The position numbers and the translations under genes are program-made. The notes under the pieces are model-generated. The model searched no databases and was not told the DNA's origin. It was given only the letters and a program-made list of their open reading frames with translations. From contig NZ_JPEN01000068.1 in the NCBI RefSeq assembly GCF_000767835.1, positions 86,089-125,948 on the forward strand: a stretch of 39,860 nucleotides of DNA, written 5' to 3'. Origin of the DNA: Streptococcus sinensis (GTDB lineage Bacteria; Bacillota; Bacilli; Lactobacillales; Streptococcaceae). This document shows, piece by piece, positions 25,968 through 34,139 of the stretch; within the stretch, counting starts at the first letter, position 1; each line of letters opens with the position of its first letter.

Positions 25968-27320
25968 TTATTCAATGCCAATCTCGGCACGTACGACGTC
26001 CGCAATCGTATCGACATAATAATCCACTTCTTCATGAGTTGGAGCTTCAGCCATGACACGTAGAAGGGGCTCTGTTCCACTTGGGCGGACAAGGATGCGG
26101 CCATTTCCTGCCATCTCAGTTTCCATCTTTTCAATAATCTCTCTGATAGCAGGAACTTCCATAGACTTATCTTTCATGGCATTTTCGACGCGGATATTGA
26201 CCAATTTTTGTGGGTAAATCGTCACTTCTGCAGCTAATTCAGATAAGCTCTTGCCAGTTTCTTTCATCACTTTTGTTAATTGCACCGCTGATAATTGACC
26301 ATCTCCAGTGGTATTATAATCCATGATAATGACATGTCCAGACTGCTCGCCGCCTAAATTGTAGCCCGATTTCCGCATTTCCTCTACCACATAGCGGTCG
26401 CCGACAGCGGTCACCGCTTTATTGATTCCTTCGCGATCCAAGGCTTTGTGGAAACCAAGATTAGACATAACAGTTGTTACAATCGTATTGTGGGCTAATT
26501 GACCTTTCCCTGAAAGATATTTACCAATGATATACATAATCTTGTCACCATCTACAATATCTCCATTTTCATCAACGGCAATCAGCCGATCACTGTCCCC
26601 ATCAAAAGCAAGTCCAATCGCAGCTCCCGATTCACGGACTGTTTCTTGCAAGGCTTCTGGATGTGTAGAGCCAACGTTTAAGTTGATGTTAAGACCATCT
26701 GGGCTTTCCCCAATAACTGTCAACTGGGCTCCCAAGTCTGCAAAAACTTGCCGGGCACTGGTTGAAGCTGCGCCATTTGCCGTATCAAGGGCAACATGCA
26801 AGCCTTCTAGCTCTAAACCAGTTGAAACTAGATATTGTTGATATTTCCGCAAGCCTTCTGGATAATCCATCAATCTTCCCAGACCTTCTGCACTTGGACG
26901 CGGAAGCGTATCCTCTTCGGCGTCTAGCAGAGCTTCGATTTCTAGTTCGCGTTCATCATCCAATTTATATCCATCACCACCAAAGAATTTGATGCCGTTG
27001 TCAAGAGCAGGATTGTGGCTGGCAGAAATCATGACACCAGCGCTAGCTTTTTCTGACTTGACCAAGTAAGCCACGCCCGGAGTGGCAATCACACCAAGCT
27101 TATAAACATGAATGCCGACTGATAACAACCCCGCAATCAATGCGTTCTCCAGCATTTCTCCTGAGATACGCGTATCGCGGCCAACAAAGACTCGAGGCAC
27201 CTCACTTTCGTGTTGGCTTAGAACGTAGCCCCCAAAACGACCTAACTTAAAAGCCAATTCTGGCGTTAATTCTACATTTGCTTCTCCACGAACACCATCG
27301 GTTCCAAAATATTTACCCAT
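25968..27320 (-). CDS. glmM: Phosphoglucosamine mutase
   Basis: 450 residues from the ATG at 27320 (an in-frame TTG at 27341 is unlikely). GlmM converts glucosamine-6-P to glucosamine-1-P on the way to UDP-GlcNAc. Visible are [11 protein letters not shown] at the start, the phosphoserine loop [15 protein letters not shown] (Ser101), the Mg-binding loop FDGDSDR near 240 and the phosphate-binding [12 protein letters not shown] near 415-428. AAAGGAA is 11 nt upstream. It is last in the cdaA-cdaR-glmM operon; in Firmicutes GlmM and CdaR bind and restrain CdaA. Confidence 0.97.
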   Translation of the reverse strand: MGKYFGTDGVRGEANVELTPELAFKLGRFGGYVLSQHESEVPRVFVGRDTRISGEMLENALIAGLLSVGIHVYKLGVIATPGVAYLVKSEKASAGVMISASHNPALDNGIKFFGGDGYKLDDERELEIEALLDAEEDTLPRPSAEGLGRLMDYPEGLRKYQQYLVSTGLELEGLHVALDTANGAASTSARQVFADLGAQLTVIGESPDGLNINLNVGSTHPEALQETVRESGAAIGLAFDGDSDRLIAVDENGDIVDGDKIMYIIGKYLSGKGQLAHNTIVTTVMSNLGFHKALDREGINKAVTAVGDRYVVEEMRKSGYNLGGEQSGHVIIMDYNTTGDGQLSAVQLTKVMKETGKSLSELAAEVTIYPQKLVNIRVENAMKDKSMEVPAIREIIEKMETEMAGNGRILVRPSGTEPLLRVMAEAPTHEEVDYYVDTIADVVRAEIGIE

Positions 27321-27349
27321 TTTATAAAAATTTCCTTTCAAATTTTACT

Positions 27350-28108
27350 TTACTTGCTTGATGAAGTCGAACTCGAACTTGAGCCAGATTTCGAACTGGA
27401 TGACGAGTTTGAATTTTTTGCTTTTGTGATTACTTTTATGGTTGTTTCAAATGGTGTCACAACACTAGGCATGACATTTCCATTGGCATCAACAGCCTGG
27501 AGCGGTACCATACCACTGTAGTTTCCTGAAATCGTAACATTTGACGGTAAAATCGCCGCTACATACTCAATATTATCTAAAGTCTCTGCATCACTTGTCA
27601 CCGTTACTTCTGTGTCTTCAAGAGCAACATTCGTGATGGAGACATTTTCAGCTACCTGACTATTGGTAATCAGGTGACGAACGGCTACTTTCTTACTTGC
27701 TTTCTGCCCTATCTTGACCGAAATCTTTTGCGGATTGACTGTTGCAGACAGGCCGCTTGGCAGATTTTCCACTTTTAGCTGAGCCTCCACTGTCCCTTCC
27801 GTTGCATTGGATAAATCAGCCACCACACGAAACTTCCGTGTGCTCTCTTGCATTTCACTGCTCAGGCTAACTCTATTTGCCCCGGTTAAAACAACTGTGG
27901 CTTCTGAGGTAAATCCACTGATAAAATAGCGTTCACTGTCGTATTTGATATCAATCGGCACATTCGAAATTGTATTGCTGTAGGTTTCTGAAGTTATTTG
28001 CCGGATACTGATACTATTTTGAAAACTACTGGATGTCGCATAAACAAATAAAACTATAGCAAAGAATAAAGAGGAGATAATATAGAGAATTTTTTTACTC
28101 TGTTTCAT
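27350..28108 (-). CDS. cdaR: CdaA regulatory protein CdaR (YbbR-like domains)
   Basis: 252 residues: one N-terminal membrane helix (KILYIISSLFFAIVLFVYA) followed by repeated YbbR beta domains outside the membrane (VPIDIKYDSERYFISGF, then two similar segments) and a Ser-rich tail with KSGSSSSSTSSSK. CdaR binds CdaA and adjusts c-di-AMP synthesis. Its start overlaps the end of cdaA by 14 bases. The long Ser/Lys tail is lineage-variable and could be a linker, a phosphorylation target or neutral low complexity. Confidence 0.9.
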   Translation of the reverse strand: MKQSKKILYIISSLFFAIVLFVYATSSSFQNSISIRQITSETYSNTISNVPIDIKYDSERYFISGFTSEATVVLTGANRVSLSSEMQESTRKFRVVADLSNATEGTVEAQLKVENLPSGLSATVNPQKISVKIGQKASKKVAVRHLITNSQVAENVSITNVALEDTEVTVTSDAETLDNIEYVAAILPSNVTISGNYSGMVPLQAVDANGNVMPSVVTPFETTIKVITKAKNSNSSSSSKSGSSSSSTSSSK

Positions 28109-28952
28109 TCTTCCATCCTCCTAGCAACCTGTTTTTTAAATTCTTTTTCTCCTGTTTATCTGACAAAAAGACCTTGCGCAGCTCTAATTCAAACTCGCTT
28201 AAACTTAGATCGTGCTTGAAAACTCCATTATGTGTCGTAGAAATACCGCCTGTTTCCTCAGAAACAACAAAGGTGAAGGCATCCGAAACCTCTGAAAGTC
28301 CAATCGCTGCTCGGTGTCGGGTTCCAAATTCCTTAGAAATACCTGTACTTTCTGTCAGCGGAAAATAGGCACAAGAAACAGCAATTTTATCATCCTTGAT
28401 AATGACAGCACCGTCATGCAGGGGCGTGTTGGGAATGAAAATATTAATCAAAAGTTCCCCAGATACATCCGCATCCAGTGGAATCCCTGTCGCAATGTAC
28501 TCCTGCAGCGTCCGCGTTCCCTGAATGGCTACCAGAGCACCGATCTTACGCGGACTCATGTAGGCAACTGCCTTGACAAAGGCTTGAATCATTTTTTCTT
28601 CATTGCTAATCGGGGTTGCTGAGAAAATCTCGGTCGCTCGCCCCAGCTTTTCAAGACCCGTCCGAATCTCTGGTGAAAAAATCACCACGGCAGCAATCAC
28701 CCCATAGGTAATAACCTGATTGATCAACCAAGAGATTGTCGTCAGACCGATGATGTTGGCCAAAATCTGGGCTAAAATAAAAATCATAACCCCACGAACC
28801 AAGATCATAATCTTCGTCCCGGCAATGGTTTTGGTAAGATAATATAAAATCCCAGTTACCAAGGCAATGTCAATAATATTAATTACAATACTCCAAGGAC
28901 TGTCAAACAAATTAGACCAGTATTGGAGATTGGTTAGCTGATGAAAATTCAT
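28095..28952 (-). CDS. cdaA: Membrane-bound diadenylate cyclase CdaA
   Basis: 285 residues from the ATG at 28952, with GAGGA 10 nt upstream. The frame extends to 28991, but a TGATATAAT box overlaps that region (minus strand, 28994-29002) and excludes the longer start. Three membrane helices (about residues 20-100) precede the DisA-N cyclase domain. There the catalytic DGAVIIKDDKI and GTRHRAAIGLSE motifs are intact. CdaA makes c-di-AMP from two ATP, controlling potassium and osmolyte uptake and cell-wall homeostasis. It is first in the operon with cdaR and glmM and divergent from murT. Confidence 0.95.
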   Translation of the reverse strand: MNFHQLTNLQYWSNLFDSPWSIVINIIDIALVTGILYYLTKTIAGTKIMILVRGVMIFILAQILANIIGLTTISWLINQVITYGVIAAVVIFSPEIRTGLEKLGRATEIFSATPISNEEKMIQAFVKAVAYMSPRKIGALVAIQGTRTLQEYIATGIPLDADVSGELLINIFIPNTPLHDGAVIIKDDKIAVSCAYFPLTESTGISKEFGTRHRAAIGLSEVSDAFTFVVSEETGGISTTHNGVFKHDLSLSEFELELRKVFLSDKQEKKNLKNRLLGGWKNETE

Positions 28953-28993
28953 TACATACTCGTCCTCACATTCAAAAACAAACGTCCTCAATC

Positions 28994-29002
28994 ATTATAT
29001 CA
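28994..29002 (-). promoter_or_regulatory. Extended -10 box of the cdaA operon
   Basis: On the minus strand TGATATAAT is 41 nt before the ATG at 28952, giving a leader of roughly 35 nt with GAGGA. A TTACAG candidate lies 20 bp upstream of the hexamer, too far for a standard -35. Confidence 0.7.
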
Positions 29003-29042
29003 CTTTTAATGATATTTTTCTGTAACCTTCTTTACTTTTTTA

Positions 29043-29051
29043 TGATAAAAT
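29043..29051 (+). promoter_or_regulatory. Extended -10 box abutting the murT ATG
   Basis: TGATAAAAT (29043-29051) leaves ATTTCTT before the ATG at 29059. There is no purine-rich Shine-Dalgarno. It faces the cdaA promoter 41 bases away. Confidence 0.6.
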
Positions 29052-29058
29052 ATTTCTT

Positions 29059-30402
29059 ATGAAGATAAATACAGCATTGGGCCTCTTGGCAGGCAAGTCC
29101 TCCCACTTTGTTCTCAGCAAAATGGGACGTGGCTCGACCCTGCCAGGGAAAGTTGCCCTAACATTCGACAAAAACATTTTACAAAACCTAGCCAAGAACT
29201 ATGAGGTCGTGGTTGTTACCGGAACCAATGGTAAAACTCTAACTACAGCTCTAACAGTAGGCATCCTCAAGGAAGCCTTCGGAGAAGTGGTGACCAACCC
29301 CAGCGGTGCCAACATGATTACCGGAATCACGACAACCTTCCTAACCGCTAAGAAAGGCAAATCTGGCAAGAATATCGCTGTGCTGGAAATCGATGAAGCC
29401 AGCCTGTCTCGGATTTGTGATTATATCAAGCCTAGCCTCTTCGTCTTTACCAACATTTTCCGTGACCAGATGGACCGCTATGGTGAGATATACACGACCT
29501 ACCAGATGATTCTGGATGCTGCAGCAAAAGTGCCTGAAGCGACTGTTCTGATGAATGGTGACAGCCCCCTCTTTAATTCGGTCAGCTTAAAAAATCCAAT
29601 TCGCTACTACGGATTTGACACGGAGAAAAGCCAGGTTAAGCTGGCGCACTACAATACTGAGGGCATCCTCTGTCCCAAGTGCGAGCATATCCTCAAGTAC
29701 GAGCTCAACACCTATGCAAATCTGGGGGCTTATATCTGTGAGGACTGCGGCTTCAAGCGTCCTAAGCTTGACTACAGCCTGACCGCTCTCAAAACACTTG
29801 AGCATAACCGCTCTGCCTTTACCATTGATGGACAAGACTATCAAATCAATATCGGCGGTCTCTACAATATCTATAACGCTCTAGCAGCAGTGTCAGTAGC
29901 TCAGTTCTTTGGTGTCGAGCCGGCTACCATCAAGGCTGGATTTGACAAGAGCCGAGCTGTCTTTGGCCGTCAGGAAACTTTCAAAATCGGCAACAAGGAA
30001 TGTACCTTAGTCTTGATTAAAAATCCGGTCGGAGCTACTCAAGCCTTAGACATGATTGAGCTGGCGCCTTTTGACTTTAGCCTATCTATCCTGCTCAATG
30101 CCAACTATGCAGACGGCATTGATACCAGCTGGATCTGGGATGCTGATTTTGAGAAAATTTTAGAGATGGATATTCCTCAGGTTATCGCAGGCGGTGTGCG
30201 CCACTCTGAGATTGCTCGTCGACTGCGGGTAACGGGCTATCCAACAGATCAGATTACTGAAGTCAAAGATTTGGAAGCCGTCTTCAAGGCCATTGAACAG
30301 CAAGAAACCAAGCATGCCTATATCTTAGCAACTTATACCGCCATGCTTGAATTCCGCGAGTTGCTGGCAGACCGTCAAGTGGTCAGAAAGGAGATGAACT
30401 AA
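29059..30402 (+). CDS. murT: Lipid II isoglutaminyl synthase subunit MurT
   Basis: 447 residues. A Mur ligase-like ATP domain has the P-loop [10 protein letters not shown] (about 54-63) and the acidic loop [12 protein letters not shown] near 110. Four cysteines in [11 protein letters not shown] and ICEDCGFKR (about 202-228) form the ribbon-type Zn site of MurT. The DUF1727 C-terminus ([13 protein letters not shown]) follows. MurT activates the D-Glu carboxyl of lipid II with ATP, and ammonia comes from GatD. The amidated lipid II is the good substrate for pneumococcal penicillin-binding proteins. The stop overlaps gatD (TAATG). The start has no Shine-Dalgarno and may be leaderless (finding). 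Confidence 0.95.
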   Translation: MKINTALGLLAGKSSHFVLSKMGRGSTLPGKVALTFDKNILQNLAKNYEVVVVTGTNGKTLTTALTVGILKEAFGEVVTNPSGANMITGITTTFLTAKKGKSGKNIAVLEIDEASLSRICDYIKPSLFVFTNIFRDQMDRYGEIYTTYQMILDAAAKVPEATVLMNGDSPLFNSVSLKNPIRYYGFDTEKSQVKLAHYNTEGILCPKCEHILKYELNTYANLGAYICEDCGFKRPKLDYSLTALKTLEHNRSAFTIDGQDYQINIGGLYNIYNALAAVSVAQFFGVEPATIKAGFDKSRAVFGRQETFKIGNKECTLVLIKNPVGATQALDMIELAPFDFSLSILLNANYADGIDTSWIWDADFEKILEMDIPQVIAGGVRHSEIARRLRVTGYPTDQITEVKDLEAVFKAIEQQETKHAYILATYTAMLEFRELLADRQVVRKEMN

Positions 30403-31187
30403 TGGTTTACAGATCCCTCACTTCTCCTGAAAACCAGGACTATCGCTATGATATAAAGATTGCTCATCTCTATGGCAATCTCATGAATACATACGGCGAC
30501 AACGGCAATGTCCTCATGCTCAAGTATGTGGCTGAAAAGCTAGGCGCTAGAGTTGAAGTCGATATCGTCTCTCTAGAAGATGACTTTGACAAGGACAGCT
30601 ACGACATCGTCTTCTTTGGCGGAGGTCAAGACTATGAGCAAACAATCGTGGCCCGTGACTTGCCAACTAAAAAAGAAGCTTTGGAAAGCTTTATCAATGA
30701 AAATGGCGTTGTGCTAGCTATCTGCGGTGGCTTCCAACTCTTAGGCCAATACTATATCGAAGCTTCTGGCCGACGAATCGAAGGTCTAGGCATCATGGGT
30801 CACTATACCCTCAACCAGACCAAAAACCGCTATATCGGTGATATCAAGATTCATAACGAAGAGTTTAACGAGACTTACTATGGCTTTGAAAATCACCAAG
30901 GTCGTACCTTCCTCTCTGATGATGAAAAACCTCTGGGCAAAGTCGTCTATGGGAATGGCAACAACCAAGAAGATGGCAATGAAGGCGTCCACTATAAGAA
31001 TGTCTTTGGCTCCTACTTCCATGGTCCCATCTTGTCCCGCAATGCCAACTTGGCCTACCGTTTAGTGACCACCGCTCTGAAAAACAAGTATGGCTCAGAT
31101 ATTAAACTGGCTGCTTATGAAGATATCCTAGCTCAGGAAATCCCAGAAGAATATGGAGATGTCAAAAGCAAGGCAGAGTTTGAGTAA
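30402..31187 (+). CDS. gatD: Lipid II isoglutaminyl synthase subunit GatD (glutamine amidotransferase)
   Basis: 261 residues with a CobB/CobQ-like class I amidotransferase fold: [16 protein letters not shown] at 21-36, the nucleophile Cys108 in [11 protein letters not shown], and the catalytic His in [11 protein letters not shown] near 205. It hydrolyses glutamine and channels ammonia to MurT. Its ATG overlaps the murT stop by one base, which suits production of the two subunits in equal amounts. The LapA-like gene follows after 17 bases with its own AGGAGA site. Confidence 0.95.
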   Translation: MVYRSLTSPENQDYRYDIKIAHLYGNLMNTYGDNGNVLMLKYVAEKLGARVEVDIVSLEDDFDKDSYDIVFFGGGQDYEQTIVARDLPTKKEALESFINENGVVLAICGGFQLLGQYYIEASGRRIEGLGIMGHYTLNQTKNRYIGDIKIHNEEFNETYYGFENHQGRTFLSDDEKPLGKVVYGNGNNQEDGNEGVHYKNVFGSYFHGPILSRNANLAYRLVTTALKNKYGSDIKLAAYEDILAQEIPEEYGDVKSKAEFE

Positions 31188-31204
31188 ATAATAGGAGAAT
31201 CACT

Positions 31205-31462
31205 ATGAAAGAAAAATTACACTATATTCTGCTTTTGATTACCATTCTATTGGTGGCCAGTATTTCCTTGGCCAATATGCAGAGCGTTAATGTTAGCTTT
31301 ATCTTGTTCACCTTCAAACTTCCCTTAATCATATTGATTTTGGTCTCAGTGCTCCTAGGCTCTGTCACGACCTTTCTCATCAGCATGACGAAAAATTTTT
31401 CACTGAAAAGAGAACTGAAAAAAACAAAAGAAGTGCTTAAAAATTCTCATACAGAAAACTAG
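31205..31462 (+). CDS. LapA-domain (DUF1049) small membrane protein
   Basis: 85 residues: two membrane helices (YILLLITILLVASISLANM and LPLIILILVSVLLGSVTTFLI) joined by a short loop containing MQSVNVSFILFTF, and a basic coiled tail (LKRELKKTKEVLKNS). This is the lipopolysaccharide-assembly LapA domain seen widely also in Gram-positive bacteria, where its role is unknown. AGGAGA precedes the ATG at the usual distance. It is third in the murT-gatD operon, and its stop TAG is inside the left arm of the terminator. Confidence 0.85.
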   Translation: MKEKLHYILLLITILLVASISLANMQSVNVSFILFTFKLPLIILILVSVLLGSVTTFLISMTKNFSLKRELKKTKEVLKNSHTEN

Positions 31463-31486
31463 GTTGGAACTCCAGCCTAGTCTTTT
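31458..31486. terminator. Bidirectional terminator shared by the LapA-like and MFS genes
   Basis: ACTAGGTTGG (31458-31467) and CCAGCCTAGT (31472-31481) pair with one G-T around a 4-nt loop. CTTTTTG follows on the plus strand and TTTTCTG on the minus strand. Both stop codons (TAG at 31460-31462 plus; TAG at 31477-31479 minus) lie in the arms. Confidence 0.85.
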
Positions 31487-32658
31487 TGTATTCTCTTTTG
31501 AAAAAGGTAGGAAATCAAAGCTAATCCCATCACTCCGAAACCGATCAGAAGAAAGGAAAGGGTGTGAACACTCGGCAGGAGCGTCATCAGAAAAGTCGCA
31601 GGGGGCATGAAAAGAATTGCCAGCGTGTAGATGGTCGAAAAAACTCGGCCTAGATACTGCTTATCCACCTTGGTCTGAACCTGACTGAAGAAATGAATAT
31701 TAAAAACAGTCATAAAGAGCTCGCAAATAAGATTACCAGAATAAGAAAAATATGGATGAATCGGTAGCAAAGCAGAGACACCCATGACCGCAACTCCTAC
31801 ACCTGTCAATAATAGGGCTACAAGAAGATTTCCCATACTGGCCTTGACCTTGCTGGCTAAAATAGCTCCGATGATTGAGCCAATAGCGCCCAAACTCAGA
31901 ATAGTCGCATAAGAGCCGGTCTTGCCGTAGAGCTGATTGGTAAAAGGCAATAGATAATTAAAGGCCGCAAAGAAAAAGTTGACGACAGAAGCTACCAAGA
32001 GCAGAAAGAAGATTTCTTTTTGCTGACGGATATAAACTAAACCTTCCCTGATATCTCTCAGGATATTTCCAAGATTGATGGGAGACTTCTGCTTGCTTGG
32101 CTCATGATTAGGCAGAAAGTAAACCAAGGCAAAAGCCAGAAAAAAGCTAAGGGCATCTAGCTGAAGGGTCATTCGCAGATTTGCATACTGCATCACGATA
32201 AAAGACAGAACTGGAGCTGAGACACTGATAACCTGCAAGGCCAGCTCCAGATGAGAATTGTAGGCCACAATGTCTTCTTTGTCCACAATTTCGGTAATAT
32301 AAGACTTATTAGCTGGCCGAGAAAAGGCAAAGGCTATAGCCTGAACCACATTAGCAAAAATCAGCCCCCCAATCATCAGCTGGTCATTAGAAATAAAAGA
32401 AATCAGCAGACAAAGACCAGCACAAATCAAGTCCGTTACCATCAGCACCTTACGTCTGGAAAAGCGGTCCGTAATGGCCCCACCCAAAGGATTGAATAAG
32501 ATAGAAGTGACTAGCTCTGATATCTGATAAATGCCCAAGACCGTCTGTCCCAGAGCTCCCAAAGAAGCAAGCCAGATGCTGTTTCCATAGTCATAAAGCA
32601 TATTCCCAATTTTATTAATAGCAGCCCGTGTAATCAGCTGCGCTGCCTGTCGATTCAT
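31477..32658 (-). CDS. MFS efflux transporter
   Basis: 393 residues from the ATG at 32658, with AAGGAGGT upstream (an extension to 32676 would start within the ribosome site region). About twelve membrane helices and the cytoplasmic loop GGAITDRFSRRKVLMVTD between helices 2 and 3 match the MFS signature; the whole resembles the multidrug/macrolide MefA-like and enterobactin-exporter-like MFS_3 group. The substrate cannot be read. It is co-oriented with and 78 bases after an Rgg-like regulator, so it is probably its target. A TGATACAAT box (extended -10, minus strand) and the palindrome at 32719 lie between. Confidence 0.85.
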   Translation of the reverse strand: MNRQAAQLITRAAINKIGNMLYDYGNSIWLASLGALGQTVLGIYQISELVTSILFNPLGGAITDRFSRRKVLMVTDLICAGLCLLISFISNDQLMIGGLIFANVVQAIAFAFSRPANKSYITEIVDKEDIVAYNSHLELALQVISVSAPVLSFIVMQYANLRMTLQLDALSFFLAFALVYFLPNHEPSKQKSPINLGNILRDIREGLVYIRQQKEIFFLLLVASVVNFFFAAFNYLLPFTNQLYGKTGSYATILSLGAIGSIIGAILASKVKASMGNLLVALLLTGVGVAVMGVSALLPIHPYFSYSGNLICELFMTVFNIHFFSQVQTKVDKQYLGRVFSTIYTLAILFMPPATFLMTLLPSVHTLSFLLIGFGVMGLALISYLFQKRIQKD

Positions 32659-32718
32659 AAAAATACCTCCTTCCATTTCTGAAACTATTGTATCAGGAAT
32701 AGAGGGAGGTTCTTTGTT

Positions 32719-32736
32719 TTTCCCATATTTGGGAAA
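32719..32736. promoter_or_regulatory. Palindrome between the Rgg-like gene and its MFS neighbour
   Basis: TTTCCCATATTTGGGAAA (32719-32736) is an imperfect 18-bp palindrome directly after the Rgg-like stop. No T tail follows on the minus strand, so a terminator is unlikely and an operator for the Rgg-like protein is possible. On the minus strand TGATACAAT at about 32685-32693 downstream would be the MFS promoter. Confidence 0.4.
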
Positions 32737-33600
32737 TTATACTTTTACAAACTTATGGAAATGCTCTTGATAATAGGCAACTTGCTCTGGTAGTCCCAGC
32801 ACTTCAAAGATATGCATGGCTTCCTGCATTTGCTTGATTCCCTGCTTCTTCTGTCCCTTCTGATAAGCCGCAAAACCCTTGAGATAGAGGAACACATTGC
32901 GTTCATAGAGTTTGATGCCCTTGCCAATGATTTTCTCTACGTAAGCCTCAAAATAACTAGCCTTATCAAAAGAACAACTTTCCAAACAATGCTGGTAACA
33001 ATTGAGAGCTATAATCAAGACTAATTTCTTATGGCGACCGATCTCTTTATAGTAGTTCTCCCTCTCCATGACTTCCTTGCCCAGACGGTAGACGTAATCC
33101 ACATCATAGAAACTATAGAGATTGCCAAAGAGGATAAGCTCGTACATGGTCCAGTCTTCCACTTGGAAGAGATAGTCGGCCACCTTATCTAAATCCTCTT
33201 GCCTCATGCGAAACTGACTGTCTCGCTGACAAATCAAGCCCTGCATCAAAATCCAATTCAGCTCATAGTAGAGAGGAGCACTACTAGCTTGGGCTTTTTT
33301 CAACTGCTCCGCTTGCAAGTCTTGAAATCCCTTGATGTCATTTGAGTAGTAAAGAGGGATAATCTGACCCATCATGGCCACATGCTCATGCTGCTGGAAA
33401 TTCCGTTCCTTGTCCATAAAATTTTCAAGAGTCACATGGATATTATCCAAGAGATCCAAAAATTTCGAGAGGGTCATGTCCGACTCTCCCAGCTCAAAAC
33501 GAGACAGCTGAGAGGTCGAGCAGACCTGACCGGCTGCTTCCTTCAAAGAATAATGTCCATTTAAACGAAAATCGCGAAAAACTTTGCCTAAATTTTCCAT
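32737..33600 (-). CDS. Rgg/MutR-family transcriptional regulator
   Basis: A 287-residue protein with an N-terminal XRE-type helix-turn-helix (about residues 6-60: VFRDFRLNGHYSLKEAA, CSTSQLSRFELGESDMTLSKF, LLDNIHVTLENFM) and a long all-helical TPR-like C-terminus. That is the build of Rgg/GadR/MutR regulators. Such proteins often sense short secreted peptides and usually control neighbouring genes. No SHP-like peptide gene is visible nearby, so its ligand is unknown. The best ribosome site (AAAGGAA) is about 16 nt upstream, rather far. The MFS gene is likely its target. Confidence 0.85.
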   Translation of the reverse strand: MENLGKVFRDFRLNGHYSLKEAAGQVCSTSQLSRFELGESDMTLSKFLDLLDNIHVTLENFMDKERNFQQHEHVAMMGQIIPLYYSNDIKGFQDLQAEQLKKAQASSAPLYYELNWILMQGLICQRDSQFRMRQEDLDKVADYLFQVEDWTMYELILFGNLYSFYDVDYVYRLGKEVMERENYYKEIGRHKKLVLIIALNCYQHCLESCSFDKASYFEAYVEKIIGKGIKLYERNVFLYLKGFAAYQKGQKKQGIKQMQEAMHIFEVLGLPEQVAYYQEHFHKFVKV

Positions 33601-34139
33601 TTGTTTACCACTTCAATTCCTTTAACTGCTGTTCTGCTCCCTAGTCGCTTCTTTCAAAACTACTTTCCAGCCCCTTTGTTCGGATTCTACTTTCGGACGA
33701 GCCTCATTTCGTCAAAATCTTCTCAGCCGAAAATCGGAAAAGGCAAATTCTACAAAAAGAACTCGTCCGAAAATAGAAAGTTCGGGATTTGCTCTCAGAC
33801 TAACCGTCCGAAAATCTGACAGAGTCATTTTGCTCCAAAATAGCTTTTCAGAAAATCTGACGGACTGACTTGTCTTTAAAAGAACTTAGATTGCATGAAG
33901 AATGCTTTCTTTTCCTCTAAAAAATCTCAGAACACATGAAAAAGTTCGGGTTTTACTCTCAGGGAAACGATTCTTCATAAAGGATTTTTCTTTTTGCTCT
34001 AAAACTAGAAATTTCACATGTTAACATTCGGGTTTTTCTCTTTTGGGACTGATTTCACATGTGAAATTAAGTATTTTGAGCTCTGGGAAGCTCATTTCTC
34101 ACAGAAACTAGGCATTCTTACACAGGTTCTTTTTCCTTC
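33601..34139. other. Long intergenic region with tandem 41-bp repeats
   Basis: 539 bases between the Rgg-like gene and the ABC-F gene (both minus strand). About 33727-34094 is a decayed 41-bp tandem array (separate entry). The first 100 bases are pyrimidine-rich and hold the Rgg-like gene's upstream region, with no recognisable -10. Confidence 0.6.
33727..34094. repeat. Decayed tandem array, 41-bp period, about nine units
   Basis: Unit starts can be placed at 33727, 33767, 33808, 33849, 33890, 33931, 33972, 34013 and 34054, spaced 40 or 41 bases. CCGAAAAT (33727, 33767, 33808; CAGAAAAT at 33849) opens the first four, and CATG or CATA opens the later ones. TTCGGG is at unit position 15-20 in the units at 33767, 33931 and 34013 (distances 164 and 82), and CTCT or CTC at position 26-29 in most. 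The period is not a multiple of three, so it is not protein repeat. A perfect palindrome ATTTCACATGTGAAAT (34052-34067) spans one unit junction. Confidence 0.7.

Noticed and set aside
28953-28991. Longer cdaA starting near 28991
   Set aside because: The start would lie within 3 nt of the TGATATAAT box, with no ribosome site. The ATG at 28952 has GAGGA.
33601-33819. Plus-strand 72-residue frame opposite the Rgg-like gene, as an SHP-type peptide or protein
   Set aside because: It starts with a non-ATG codon, has no ribosome site, and runs into the tandem repeat. SHP peptides are about 20-35 residues with a hydrophobic C-terminus, which is not seen.
33727-34094. The 41-bp array considered as a CRISPR
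   Set aside because: CRISPR repeats are nearly identical with variable spacers. Here no fixed 25-40 base repeat recurs, and only short motifs keep the period. No cas genes are nearby.
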